64,000 nt of DNA, taken from positions 62,001 through 126,000 of the forward strand of contig JAFGJM010000037.1 in NCBI GenBank assembly GCA_016929095.1. Reading direction: 5' to 3'. The stretch is from Anaerolineales bacterium (lineage in GTDB: Bacteria; Chloroflexota; Anaerolineae; Anaerolineales; UBA4823). The position numbers and the translations under genes are program-made. The notes beneath the pieces are model-generated. The model was not told the origin of the DNA. It saw only the letters and a program-made list of their open reading frames with translations, and did no database searches. Shown here piece by piece: positions 1-9,472 of the stretch (position 1 is the first letter of the stretch; each line of letters opens with the position of its first letter).

Positions 1-1695
1 TTCCCAGTAATTTCCATTGCGTATAAATAATATTTCGTGTAATTGCTGATCAGCTATAGTCGCCCAACAATATGCATGATCGTTAAGGATATCAACGCGT
101 TGAGGCTGGTAACCATGCGCCAGCAGATTTTCTACAATCGCATGATAATCAACCGCTAGCGAAGAGCCAGTGAATGGCAGGTTTTCATCTCGTTCAAGCG
201 CGTCTAATGCCAGATTCACCGCGCCGATCAGGTGCTCTGCTTCGCCATAATTGGCTCTTTGTAAATGATTTCCGGCAGCTTGCAGCATCGTTTCCAGCGT
301 CAGGTTATGCGCCGCGGCGGGGTGGCGCATATAATCGGCGGTGATACCGCGCTGACGCATTTCATTACCATCCAATATCCAGGCGGTAAGAAAATACGCC
401 GATGGATCACACATTTGTTGGTAGCGGCGCACGGTATTATAAAAATCTATCGTTAAATGCACATCCTGTACATGCTCTGGTGAGACAGATTGCGAATCCA
501 AAGCCTCTAAAAACCGTTGTTCCAGAATATCCAGGGATATATTGAAATGCTTTTGCAGGGCAAGTTCGACGGCGGCTGATTGAAGCCCATCATCGGGCAC
601 AGGATGAATATCACGGTAGAATGACGAGAAACCTTCCCACCCCCAGGTTTCTGTCATAAATTCTACCAGGGCGCCGGCTTCCAAATAGCCAATTTCGTGT
701 TGTGAATTATAGAAATCGTCAATCAGTTCTTTCAAAGGAATATATTGCTGATTATGAGCCATCACGGCGGCGCGGGGCAGGAGGGGTTCGGGTTTGAAAT
801 GGCCTTCGCTTATATAAAGCGCCACGCCCTCGATGAGCATGATAGGACGCAGGTCTCCGCCGAGTTGGCCATCCAAAATGTGCGTCATTTCGTGGTGTAC
901 GATCATTTCGGTGGCGTTGCCGGTGTAATTACGGTCTAAATAAGATACTGTAATTTCCTGGCTGGCGAAACCGCCATGCCCCAGCAGGCGCGGAATAAAG
1001 GCGACACTCACCGGCGGATCGAACGCCGCTCCCATTTTCCGGCTGACTTCTGCGGCTTGTTTATCCAGCATTTCTAAAAGCGATGATATGTCTCTTTCAG
1101 AGGCGGTTTGGGTGATGTAATACACCAGACAACAATCACTTTCGTCGGTCACCCAATGCGCGCCGTCTTCATTGGGCGGCAGCATTGCGTCTGGGTGCAG
1201 GGTTAAGGTCTCTGTCCAGACAGCGCCGTGAGGCAGTACGCTGAAATTTAAAGAATAGTCCCCAGGAGACAGGCGGCTGGTATCCCAAGCCCAGGTGAGA
1301 TTGGCTTCGAGGCGTTTACCCAGACCAAAATGTGAAAATTTGGCTGGCTGGAGCGTTTGGGATATCGGCTGGGTGACAACGACTTCCACCCGGCTATCTT
1401 GTAAATCCCCATCAGGCGGTGCGATGACTTCCAGGCTGACCTGATCGCCGACATACAGGAGGCTGTCGGGATGATAAATCACTGAAAACGGCTCTTCGGG
1501 AATGGCGGTTGCCGTCTTGGATTTAATGGTTGGCGAAGGGTAAGGGTTAAAGGTTATTTTTGGGGATTGGGTTTGGGATGGTGTTAAACTTGGCGATGTC
1601 GACTTAGGCAGCCAATGGTCAAAAGGTTGGGACACCGCTTTGCATATAAACAGGGGGATAATTCCCAAAAGTAGAAGAAGCAGTATGCGACGCAT
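1..1695 (-). CDS. secreted zinc metallopeptidase, gluzincin-like (3' end cut by window edge)
   Basis: The frame is open from an ATG at 1695 to the left edge (565 residues, no stop), so the C-terminus is missing. The N-terminus is a short basic stretch plus hydrophobic core (residues 2-17), consistent with a signal peptide or membrane anchor, followed by a Thr/Pro/Ser-rich linker. Around residues 268-272 there is HEMTH, and a glutamate in the motif LIEGVALY follows 17 residues later. This is the HExxH...E zinc-site layout of gluzincin (peptidase MA) enzymes. The region before it looks like a beta-rich domain. Substrate cannot be read from the sequence. It lies on the same strand as the HD-GYP gene but about 80 bp beyond its stop, so co-transcription is possible. 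An exact family assignment was not possible. Confidence 0.75.
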   Translation of the reverse strand, partial: MRRILLLLLLGIIPLFICKAVSQPFDHWLPKSTSPSLTPSQTQSPKITFNPYPSPTIKSKTATAIPEEPFSVIYHPDSLLYVGDQVSLEVIAPPDGDLQDSRVEVVVTQPISQTLQPAKFSHFGLGKRLEANLTWAWDTSRLSPGDYSLNFSVLPHGAVWTETLTLHPDAMLPPNEDGAHWVTDESDCCLVYYITQTASERDISSLLEMLDKQAAEVSRKMGAAFDPPVSVAFIPRLLGHGGFASQEITVSYLDRNYTGNATEMIVHHEMTHILDGQLGGDLRPIMLIEGVALYISEGHFKPEPLLPRAAVMAHNQQYIPLKELIDDFYNSQHEIGYLEAGALVEFMTETWGWEGFSSFYRDIHPVPDDGLQSAAVELALQKHFNISLDILEQRFLEALDSQSVSPEHVQDVHLTIDFYNTVRRYQQMCDPSAYFLTAWILDGNEMRQRGITADYMRHPAAAHNLTLETMLQAAGNHLQRANYGEAEHLIGAVNLALDALERDENLPFTGSSLAVDYHAIVENLLAHGYQPQRVDILNDHAYCWATIADQQLHEILFIRNGNYWE

Positions 1696-1777
1696 GCATT
1701 AATTATAGCCGCATAATATTTACCCCCTTGAAAAAGTTATTCCGTTAATAATTTTTCGGCAATGGTATCGAACCGGG

Positions 1778-4700
1778 TTATTGATGATTTTCTTCCAATA
1801 ATGGATACAATTTTAGAAACGCTTTTACCACTTCAGGGTCAAAATGGATACCGCTTTGCTCTCGGATATATTTTAATGCTTCATCATTGGTCCACGCCGG
1901 GCGGTATGGGCGGTCTGACCGCAGGGCATCCCAAACATCGGCCAGGGCGAAGATACGAGCTGGCAGCGGAATTTGCTCACCTTTTAAGCCAAGGGGGTAC
2001 CCGGTGCCATCCCATTTTTCATGATGATAATAGGGGATATCCAATGCCGGCCGTAAATAAGCGATTGGCGATAACATTTGGTAGGCATATTCAGGGTGTT
2101 TTTGTTTAATCTGCCATTCTTCCTCGGTCAGAGTACCGGGTTTCAGCAAAATCGAATCGGGAACACCCATTTTGCCGATATCGTGGAGCAGAGCACCGCG
2201 TCGTATGTGCACCAACTCTGCCTCGCCGATGCCCATGGCTTGCGCCAAACGCATGGTAAGATCTACGACCCGCCGGCTGTGGCCCTCGGTTTCCCTATCT
2301 CGCATTTCAAGAGCGGTAGACCATCCCTCCAACGTTTCGTTATATGCCATGATGAGTTCGGCATTCGAACGTTGCAGCCCCTGAAAGAGTTCGGCGTTAT
2401 CCACGGCAATGGCCGTCTGACCGGCAATCGTTTCCAGGAAACCTAACCATTCCTGGTTGGGGTGAAGGGGAGTCCGGTGAAAAACTTCCAAAACACCCTT
2501 CACCTGACCTTTCACGATAAGCGGGGCAATAAAACAAGCCGCAAAATTTTCTCCGCTATTCGATTTTGATATTGCCAGCGGCGGTACCGCTTTTTTTATG
2601 TCGGGGATGCTTACCAGATGACGTGATAGTATCGCCTGACCGGCTGGATCTTCACTCAGATGGATAACACGATGGGCGAAACCATTATTGCGAAAGCCTC
2701 GGTGGGCAGCAAATTGCAACGAATTCATGTGGGGATTGAGAGTCAATACGGCTGCAGCGTCGACGTCCAACTGGGTTGTGACATGGTCAAGCAGAATTCC
2801 CAACGTCACCCGCAAATCGAAACTGGAAGTGATGGCGATATCTATAGACCGTAATGTTGCCAGGCGTTGAAGCTGACGCTCGATTTGCTCTTCCTGGCAT
2901 TTTCTCTCTGTAATATCCAGGATAGTGGATAGAATACATGGTTCATTGTTGAGAGATATGATATCCCCCGAAAGCAGGCAATCTAAAATATTTCCCGATT
3001 TATCTTTTAAGCGAACTTCCATTTCACGCACACGGTGATGTTCTTTCAACGTTGCCAGGTATGCCCGTAATTGCTCCTGATCCACCCAAATATCCAAATC
3101 TTTCGGGGTTTGCCCGATGATATCTTTACGGGCATGCCTGGTATGATCGACAAAAATATCATTGACTTCGATGATCTGGCCATCGGAAAGACGGGTGATG
3201 GCGATCATATTCGGGCTGGATTGGAAGGCTTTGAAAAATTTATCTTCTGATTGGCGCAAGCCTTCTTCCGCTTGTTTACGTTTGGAGATGTCGCGTAGTA
3301 TGACCCCAAGCCAATAGCGATCTCCAACTCGAATAGGAAAAACCACTTGCTGAATGTGATGGACTTCCCCATTGGTATGTTTAATGGATGCCTCCAACGT
3401 TTGACTTAAGGAGGAGGCTTCACCGCTTAGCAGCATTGTTTGCGTGATGGATTTTACTTCTTGTAATCTTTCCGGAGTTCTGCGTTCATCTAAATATGAG
3501 CTGAACTGGACATCCCAAATTGGGCGATATAGCGCTTCATCGCGGGTGATCCCGGTAATTTCTTGCAAGGCGCGATTCCATTCGACAATCTGGCCATTTT
3601 CATCGACTAACACTATCCCTACGCTGGCTTCTTCAACAAATTTGCGGAATTTAAACTCGCTCTGGCGCAACGCATCTTCGGCAATTTTTCGTTCGGTGAT
3701 GTTCGTTAATTGAATTACGGCATTGGTGATTTGCCCATGGATATCTTTGATTGGAAAAATCGTAACATCCAGGATGACAGAGGAAGGGCTTATTACTTGA
3801 ATGGATTCAAGCTCAGAAGAATCGTAGCGGAGGGCAAAGCGAGCAAGTGTTCCGTTTTTGTATACCGATCGGATAGCTGGAAATAGATTTTGTTCTTTAA
3901 CGATATTGTCTTTGAATATATTATATTTTCCGATGACTTCATCTGGTGTAATATTCAATAATTTGCATAGCGCCGGATTTGTTTGGATCAATGTGCCTTT
4001 TGCATCGGAAATCCACATAGCTAAAGGGCTTTGTTCGATAATGTTGTTGAGGAATAGGTTGGATTGCTCAATGGCTTGCTCGGCAATTTTCGATTTGGAA
4101 ATGTCATGGAAAGTTCCCTGAACTCGAATCACTCGATCATTTTCGACAATGGGATTGCCTATCGTCCGCACCCATTTATGTTTCCCTTTCGCAGAGATCA
4201 GCTCCAATTCGAGATCGAAAGGTTTGGCTTTATTGATGGCGTCATTCACCGCTTTTTCGATTTTTAGACGATGTTCGCCGAGATAGAAACTCAACCCTTT
4301 CTCTACATTCGTTTCATCGTCCGGGTCAAGGTCGTGAATTTTGGCAGTCTCTTCAGTCCATGTCCCTTTCAAGGTAAGCGGGTCAAATTCCCAGGCGCCA
4401 ATTTTGGCTACATGGCTCATGAAACTGAGCAGTTTTTCTTTTTCTATTAACGCTTGTTCGGCATATTTCCGATCGGTAATATCCGTAAACATGGCGAAAG
4501 AGCCTTGAAAAACACCCGATTCATCTGTGATAGGGGTTGCAGAAATGATCACCCATAAAGAGCTGCCGTCCTTACGTTTAAATCGACGGTCGTAGCGCTC
4601 TTTTATTCCCTTTGCCCGGTTTTTCATGCGCAGCTTATGATCTTTCCTGTCTTCCGGGAAGAGGAAATCTTCTACTTGATGCCCGATCATTTCTTCAGGT

Positions 4701-5206
4701 TGATATCCAAACATTTCAGCCAGCCGGTTGTTTACATAAAAAGTATTGAACTGGCTGTCTAATATCCAAATCCCTTCGTCCGATGTAGAAATAATCCGTC
4801 GATATTGCTGCTCGCTATCTTTCAGAGAGAGTTCAGATTGTTTGCGTTGAGTTATATCCTGGATGATGACCGATATGCCTTGTGGTGAGGGATAAATATG
4901 GTATTCAATCCATTTATGGTGAGAGGGAAGGAATTCTTCCAATAATGTCTTTTCTTGTGTCTCAATCGCGTGCAGACAGGATGATTTGAATTCAGCGTTG
5001 ATTTCCCCCGCCAATTCATCAAAGACGTTTTTACCTAATAATTCATCCGGAGATTTATTGAAGAATTCGGCTGCTTTTTTATTTACATATGTAAATTGCC
5101 AATCAGTATCGTGAGCAAAAAATACATCGCTTATTTGTTCAAGGATGCCGATGCCGACATATCCTTCTAATTCAAGAAGGGAGGGCAAATGTTCGAATGC
5201 GCTCAT
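1778..5206 (-). CDS. multi-PAS/GAF HD-GYP cyclic-di-GMP phosphodiesterase
   Basis: A 1142-residue cytoplasmic sensor enzyme with no membrane segment. Roughly six PAS domains occupy residues 20-750, each ending in the typical D-I-T-x-R-K linker, with a GAF domain at about 775-925. The C-terminal HD-GYP domain has HDIGK at 1008-1012 and HHEKWDGTGYP at 1061-1071, so both the metal-binding HD and the signature GYP loop are intact. HD-GYP proteins hydrolyse c-di-GMP to pGpG or GMP. The many PAS domains suggest several ligand, redox or protein inputs. The ATG at 5206 has GGAG at a good distance upstream. It is monocistronic or followed by the metallopeptidase. It could lower c-di-GMP for the riboswitch array at 41.2 kb, but that link is only inferred. 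Confidence 0.93.
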   Translation of the reverse strand: MSAFEHLPSLLELEGYVGIGILEQISDVFFAHDTDWQFTYVNKKAAEFFNKSPDELLGKNVFDELAGEINAEFKSSCLHAIETQEKTLLEEFLPSHHKWIEYHIYPSPQGISVIIQDITQRKQSELSLKDSEQQYRRIISTSDEGIWILDSQFNTFYVNNRLAEMFGYQPEEMIGHQVEDFLFPEDRKDHKLRMKNRAKGIKERYDRRFKRKDGSSLWVIISATPITDESGVFQGSFAMFTDITDRKYAEQALIEKEKLLSFMSHVAKIGAWEFDPLTLKGTWTEETAKIHDLDPDDETNVEKGLSFYLGEHRLKIEKAVNDAINKAKPFDLELELISAKGKHKWVRTIGNPIVENDRVIRVQGTFHDISKSKIAEQAIEQSNLFLNNIIEQSPLAMWISDAKGTLIQTNPALCKLLNITPDEVIGKYNIFKDNIVKEQNLFPAIRSVYKNGTLARFALRYDSSELESIQVISPSSVILDVTIFPIKDIHGQITNAVIQLTNITERKIAEDALRQSEFKFRKFVEEASVGIVLVDENGQIVEWNRALQEITGITRDEALYRPIWDVQFSSYLDERRTPERLQEVKSITQTMLLSGEASSLSQTLEASIKHTNGEVHHIQQVVFPIRVGDRYWLGVILRDISKRKQAEEGLRQSEDKFFKAFQSSPNMIAITRLSDGQIIEVNDIFVDHTRHARKDIIGQTPKDLDIWVDQEQLRAYLATLKEHHRVREMEVRLKDKSGNILDCLLSGDIISLNNEPCILSTILDITERKCQEEQIERQLQRLATLRSIDIAITSSFDLRVTLGILLDHVTTQLDVDAAAVLTLNPHMNSLQFAAHRGFRNNGFAHRVIHLSEDPAGQAILSRHLVSIPDIKKAVPPLAISKSNSGENFAACFIAPLIVKGQVKGVLEVFHRTPLHPNQEWLGFLETIAGQTAIAVDNAELFQGLQRSNAELIMAYNETLEGWSTALEMRDRETEGHSRRVVDLTMRLAQAMGIGEAELVHIRRGALLHDIGKMGVPDSILLKPGTLTEEEWQIKQKHPEYAYQMLSPIAYLRPALDIPYYHHEKWDGTGYPLGLKGEQIPLPARIFALADVWDALRSDRPYRPAWTNDEALKYIREQSGIHFDPEVVKAFLKLYPLLEENHQ

Positions 5207-5557
5207 TTTGGGCTCCGATATCTCGTACCGATAATTGATGCCAACTAATGTTGCGCCGATGCCTCACACAGTCAGAATTCGTGTTACTTCCCCTGGCTGC
5301 TATGTTTGTTTACGTGTGAATGAAAAGAGTTGTATTAGAAATAACGATGATACCTACAAAATATTACATAACCGAATCTTAACAAATACTTAAATCATTA
5401 TATATATAAAAACACAAGAAAGCAAATTAATCGAAATATCGAGAAGTATGATTCACTGTGTTAAAAAATGTCTGATATACGGTGGGGGAGATGATAACAG
5501 CCCTATATATAAGACTCTTTTATTTCACAAAGTTATTTGTAATAATATGCTATTATA
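5207..5557. other. AT-rich intergenic region
   Basis: About 350 bp between the radical SAM gene stop and the HD-GYP gene start. It is strongly AT-rich and must carry the HD-GYP promoter on the minus strand, but I could not single out convincing -35/-10 boxes. No riboswitch, repeat or small ORF with a ribosome-binding site was recognised. Confidence 0.5.
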
Positions 5558-6505
5558 CTAATTATGTTGTATTAACGGAAATGTATAGCCTTCGGTCATT
5601 TTTTTATCGACGGTATAGTGTGCGCGCAGATATTGACCACAATTGCTGCCCACCTGGTTTTCCTCCAGTTCGCCGATGCTGAGGATGACCGTATATCCCG
5701 CTTTTCGCAGGGTTTCTATTATCTCATCCTGGTGATAATTAACCGCCGGATCGATATATGACTCGAGATGGTTTTCCATAGCGCGGTAGGTTGGATTGAT
5801 CGGTGTAATTTTGATCAGGAAAATTTCGGGTGAGAAATGAGCCAGCAATGCATTTGTCTCCAGGGGGTAATGGCGGGCAAGTGCGAAGTTGAGGGTGATC
5901 TTTCGATCTCCGGGGGCATAAAAACGCCGACCGAAAGCCGCCATCTCGTCCAGACTCCATTTCTTCACCGGAATCAATTTATCTCTGAGGTCATCATCCG
6001 TGGTATGCAATGAGAACTGGAATTGAAAATGACCGTTGGAAAAATATTGGTTTTTGATCCCGAGAAGCCGCTCGAAGAAAGACTGTGATCCAGCCGGAGC
6101 AATCGTTGAAATGGAGGGCATAAGCCCGGGCGCGTGATATCGATGGGGAAGCGCTTCTAACACCTCCAGCACGGCTGGATTTAAAGCCGGTTCTCCCATG
6201 CGGGCAAATTGAATCTTAAATTGTTTACTGGGGATAATCCCATTGGGGAAGCGGTTGTTCACGATAAAGTCGATTTGATCGAAGAGCTCTTTGGCGGTTG
6301 GTTTACCCTGATAAAATCCTCCCGCATCACACATGGCGCAACCGATCGGGCAGCCAAACAAAGTGGAAACCAACAATACCCATTTCTCCTGGCGGGGAAT
6401 GGGTGGCTGAACGGACTCAACACATTCGACTAATTTTCCGCTATCAAGCTCAAGGATGTAAACGAGGGCGATATCTTCTCTTCCGGTTTGGGCTATCACT
6501 TTCAT
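5558..6505 (-). CDS. RlmN/Cfr-like radical SAM protein lacking the N-terminal domain
   Basis: A 315-residue radical SAM enzyme. The iron-sulfur motif CPIGCAMC places cysteines at 52, 56 and 59 (CxxxCxxC). The segment ARMGEPALNP resembles the RlmN/Cfr 'GMGEP' motif, and a C-terminal NCGQ (Cys289) matches the position of the methyl-carrying cysteine of RlmN. RlmN and Cfr methylate adenine C2/C8 in rRNA or tRNA, but they carry about 90-100 N-terminal residues that are absent here, so the substrate may differ. The ATG at 6505 has GGAG upstream. It overlaps the flavoprotein gene by 56 bp, which points to translational coupling in the operon isochorismatase-flavoprotein-radical SAM. The flavoprotein could be an electron donor for the cluster; this is inference. 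Confidence 0.8.
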   Translation of the reverse strand: MKVIAQTGREDIALVYILELDSGKLVECVESVQPPIPRQEKWVLLVSTLFGCPIGCAMCDAGGFYQGKPTAKELFDQIDFIVNNRFPNGIIPSKQFKIQFARMGEPALNPAVLEVLEALPHRYHAPGLMPSISTIAPAGSQSFFERLLGIKNQYFSNGHFQFQFSLHTTDDDLRDKLIPVKKWSLDEMAAFGRRFYAPGDRKITLNFALARHYPLETNALLAHFSPEIFLIKITPINPTYRAMENHLESYIDPAVNYHQDEIIETLRKAGYTVILSIGELEENQVGSNCGQYLRAHYTVDKKMTEGYTFPLIQHN

Positions 6506-7391
6506 CGGGTGTCTCCTTCAAGACCTGGTTCAGGCACATGCCAGCGCGTATGCCATCGCCAATTGCAATGGCTGTCTGCCGATATATGCCATTTTTTACG
6601 TCACCGACAAAGTGGAGGATGCCCTTATTCTCGAACTCGGAAGTGTTTTCCAGCAATGCTGCTGAAACAAAATCCAATTGTGGAACTCGACCGATGGCGC
6701 CGATCAGGTAATCGGCTTCAATATTCAACGGTCCTTTTGGGCTGGAACATTCCACTATCATTCCGCCCGCAGGGTTGGCTATAAGTTGTGTTATTGCCAT
6801 ATTCGGGCGGAAATCAATATTTCTACAGGTGTTTACCCGCTCCCAAAGTAACGGCAGGCATTTCACCTGTTCACTACGGTTGATTATTATAACCTGATTA
6901 TGCTTTCCCAGGTTAAGCGCATAATCGAAGGCAGCATCGCCTGCGCCTACAATCACCACGTATTTATCCCTGTACGAGAGTAAAGGCACGATTTCATAAA
7001 ATATCCGTTCCGTTAAATCGGGCGCGATAGAAAAATCGGTGAAGCGCCTCGGTTTAGTGCCCGAAGCGACAATCACACTACGGGTTCGGAAAACCGTATT
7101 CGGTGTCTCTATTTGAAATGCACCATTATCCCATGCCAGATTCTGCACATTTTCCGCTGTGATATGAACACCCCCTGCTTGTGCCTGTTCTATAAAGATA
7201 TGCGCTAAGTCGGGACCTGAAATGCCCTGGGGAAATCCGGGATAATTTTCTACCCAATTGGCATTCCACAATAACCCGCCAGGATCAGTGCGTTCGAAGA
7301 TCCGCAGAGAAATTCCATGGCGATGCAATTGTAAAGCAGCCGCCAGTCCTGCCGGTCCAGCGCCGATGATAGCAACTTGTTCAAGATTCAT
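6450..7391 (-). CDS. thioredoxin reductase-like FAD/NAD(P)H oxidoreductase without redox CxxC
   Basis: A 313-residue two-dinucleotide-binding-domain flavoprotein. The FAD motif GAGPAGLAAA starts at residue 10, the NAD(P) motif GAGDAAFDYA near 149, and a late FVGDVKNG...AIAIGDG segment matches the flavin-binding end of thioredoxin/ferredoxin-NADP reductases. The redox-active CxxC of thioredoxin reductase, expected near 135-140, is missing, so it more likely reduces a ferredoxin, flavodoxin or partner enzyme directly. It overlaps the upstream hydrolase gene by 4 bp (ATGA) and the downstream radical SAM gene by 56 bp. That spacing makes it a plausible reductant for the radical SAM cluster. Confidence 0.82.
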   Translation of the reverse strand: MNLEQVAIIGAGPAGLAAALQLHRHGISLRIFERTDPGGLLWNANWVENYPGFPQGISGPDLAHIFIEQAQAGGVHITAENVQNLAWDNGAFQIETPNTVFRTRSVIVASGTKPRRFTDFSIAPDLTERIFYEIVPLLSYRDKYVVIVGAGDAAFDYALNLGKHNQVIIINRSEQVKCLPLLWERVNTCRNIDFRPNMAITQLIANPAGGMIVECSSPKGPLNIEADYLIGAIGRVPQLDFVSAALLENTSEFENKGILHFVGDVKNGIYRQTAIAIGDGIRAGMCLNQVLKETPDESDSPNRKRRYRPRLHP

Positions 7392-8068
7392 GATTTTCTT
7401 TCAAAAGCCGCCAATATCTCTTTGATCAGAACAGGTCTGGCAAATCCATGGGTCAGATTGAGTAAAGCCGCCCGGTGAAAGGCTTCATTATATGTGGCTG
7501 TTCCGTCGATGGTGAAGAAAACTTCAAAGCCGCGCATGAAAGCCGAGCGGGCGGTTGTCTCGCAACACAGGTGCGTCATCACACCGCAAATCACCACCTG
7601 AAGAATGTCTTGTGTCCGCAGAAGGGATTCAAGGGGTGTATCGTAGAACGCGTCATAGCGGCTCTTTTTGATTATCTTGCCATTCGCATGCTGCACTCGA
7701 GGGTCAATTTCGCTGAGGGGGTTTTCCTCAACGATCAATTCGCGCCACCAGCCTGCCATTAAACCAGCGTCATGGGTTGTATTTATATGCCGTGTAAAGA
7801 AAACAGGCAGGTTGCGTTCTCCATAAACTCTAATCAGTGCATTGATTCCAGCCAGTATGGAGGTTGCGCTGGGGATATAGGCATGGCTGGGCTCGTGCAG
7901 GAAATACGCCTGCATATCGAGGATCAGTAAGGCAGATCGCTCGGGTATAAATATTGTGGAATGATTTTGGCTGTATGGTGCGAGCCAATTGGCCATTTCC
8001 AACGATTTGATATCGAGGATTGCCGGATTAAAATATGCTTCTTTTTTGCGTAGGGTTGCGAAGTCCAT
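7388..8068 (-). CDS. isochorismatase-like cysteine hydrolase
   Basis: A 226-residue member of the isochorismatase/nicotinamidase superfamily. The triad is visible: Asp51 in LLILDMQ, Lys134 or 135 in IIKKSRYDAF, and Cys168 in GVMTHLCCETTAR, followed by the usual TAR/A-x-RG-F segment. Members cleave isochorismate, nicotinamide, carbamoylated amines or ureido compounds; the substrate here is unknown. It is the first gene of a tightly overlapping operon with the flavoprotein and RlmN-like radical SAM genes. The ATG at 8068 lacks a strong Shine-Dalgarno sequence. Confidence 0.85.
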   Translation of the reverse strand: MDFATLRKKEAYFNPAILDIKSLEMANWLAPYSQNHSTIFIPERSALLILDMQAYFLHEPSHAYIPSATSILAGINALIRVYGERNLPVFFTRHINTTHDAGLMAGWWRELIVEENPLSEIDPRVQHANGKIIKKSRYDAFYDTPLESLLRTQDILQVVICGVMTHLCCETTARSAFMRGFEVFFTIDGTATYNEAFHRAALLNLTHGFARPVLIKEILAAFERKS

Positions 8069-8094
8069 GCCAGCGCTAAAAGTTCATTCGATTG

Positions 8095-9129
8095 CTAAGT
8101 TTGAGGGTTGGGATCCATATCCCAGGCTGGGTCGTCATTTATTCTTTGAGATAATTGTAGCTTCTTTGGCTCGTTTAACCAACACGCCTGTACCGCATTA
8201 TTGACCAGTTTGCGAATATCCGCAAGCGAAAATCCCAAGGATTCACCAAGTGTTTGATATTCCTTTGCCATTGAATCGTTGAACATGGTGGGATCGTCGG
8301 TGTTAATCGTAACCAAAATGCCGCGCCGGAAGTAATCTCTCACCGGATGGTCTTCTATGCGGCTTACCACACCGGTACATACATTCGAAATGGGGCATAC
8401 TTCTAAGGGAATTTGATGTTCAACAAGGTAATCGAGTAATGCTTCATCTTCGAAAGCCCGTGTGCCATGCCCAATTCGATCCGGTTTCAGGCAGCGGATA
8501 GCCCCCCAGATGCTCTCAGCCCCGGCGGCTTCGCCGGCGTGAGCGGAGGTGTGAAATCCCAGGCAGCGGGCTTCTTCGAACACACTCTCGAAAGCCTCGG
8601 GGGGATAATCATGCTCGGAACCACCCAGACCAATGCCAATCACGCCCATATCTTTCACTTCCTCAATCTCTTTAAGCGTTTGCATGGCTTTTTGAGGACC
8701 AAAATCTCGCACCACATCGGGCACCAGGGCAATCTCGATCTCTGGCACACGGGATAACCCCAGACGGATGGCTTCGGTTATTTTTTGCGTTTCGAGACCA
8801 AAACGGAAAAAATCGGGGGGCGAATAGAAAACTTCGGCATAAAGGATATTCTGGCTGGCAAGCTCCCTGGCTACATGCTCGGCGATAAATGTGAAATCCT
8901 CATATTCACGCAGGAATTGATTTTTCCACACCCAAGTCTGGATGAAATGGGGAAAGTCTATATATTCGAAGCGTTTTACCAATGCTTCCAAACTGGGAAC
9001 CGCCGCGTCGCCGCCATATTTTTGGCATAACTCCCATAAGGCGTAATGCGGTATGGCGCCTTCCAGGTGGAGATGGAGTTCGATTTTGGGGATGAGATTA
9101 TACGAGTGATAACTGATATTGGTAAACAT
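8095..9129 (-). CDS. add: adenosine deaminase family protein
   Basis: A 344-residue TIM-barrel deaminase from the ATG at 9129; a TTG 63 bp upstream would add 21 residues without family similarity. HLHLEG (His19, His21) near the N-terminus, SAHAGE, RIGHGTR and NTDDP are the classical metal-binding and catalytic motifs. The family hydrolyses adenosine or deoxyadenosine to inosine, and some members act on adenine or modified adenosines. It ends 26 bp before the isochorismatase gene on the same strand, so it may head that operon. No obvious ribosome-binding site was found at either start. Confidence 0.88.
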   Translation of the reverse strand: MFTNISYHSYNLIPKIELHLHLEGAIPHYALWELCQKYGGDAAVPSLEALVKRFEYIDFPHFIQTWVWKNQFLREYEDFTFIAEHVARELASQNILYAEVFYSPPDFFRFGLETQKITEAIRLGLSRVPEIEIALVPDVVRDFGPQKAMQTLKEIEEVKDMGVIGIGLGGSEHDYPPEAFESVFEEARCLGFHTSAHAGEAAGAESIWGAIRCLKPDRIGHGTRAFEDEALLDYLVEHQIPLEVCPISNVCTGVVSRIEDHPVRDYFRRGILVTINTDDPTMFNDSMAKEYQTLGESLGFSLADIRKLVNNAVQACWLNEPKKLQLSQRINDDPAWDMDPNPQT

Positions 9130-9203
9130 AAACACTAATCTATTAAATTTACCATATAAATAGGATTTATGAATATTTTCATTGTTATACAAATAATCTA
9201 GTC

Positions 9204-9356
9204 ACCCGACAGTTTGCACTTTATCATTTCGAGGAGCCCGTCGGGGCGACGATCGCATAGCATCCCTTTTAGGAAGCAATCTTCCAGAAAATGAAAATTA
9301 AATATTGATCTCATGATTGCTTCACTCGTTCCTCGCTCGCAATGACAGTTCATGAA
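9204..9356. repeat. REP/MITE-like inverted-repeat element
   Basis: The left arm (about 9220-9262, starting CATTTCGAGG) and the right arm (about 9318-9350, reading GATTGCTTCACTCGTTCC...GCAATGACAG) are imperfect reverse complements. Sequences of this style, with GTCATTGCGAGCGAGG arms, are widespread dispersed non-coding repeats in bacterial genomes. It sits between adenosine deaminase and the beta-propeller gene and codes for nothing recognisable. Confidence 0.55.
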
Positions 9357-9472
9357 AATTGTCAGGTGGTTAGAGAATAATACAATCCAGGGTTTATGAA
9401 TTGAATAGACTCCGTTTATATGTTTATTTTTGGTAATGAAATTATGAGAAAATTTTGATGGTCAATATTTAT

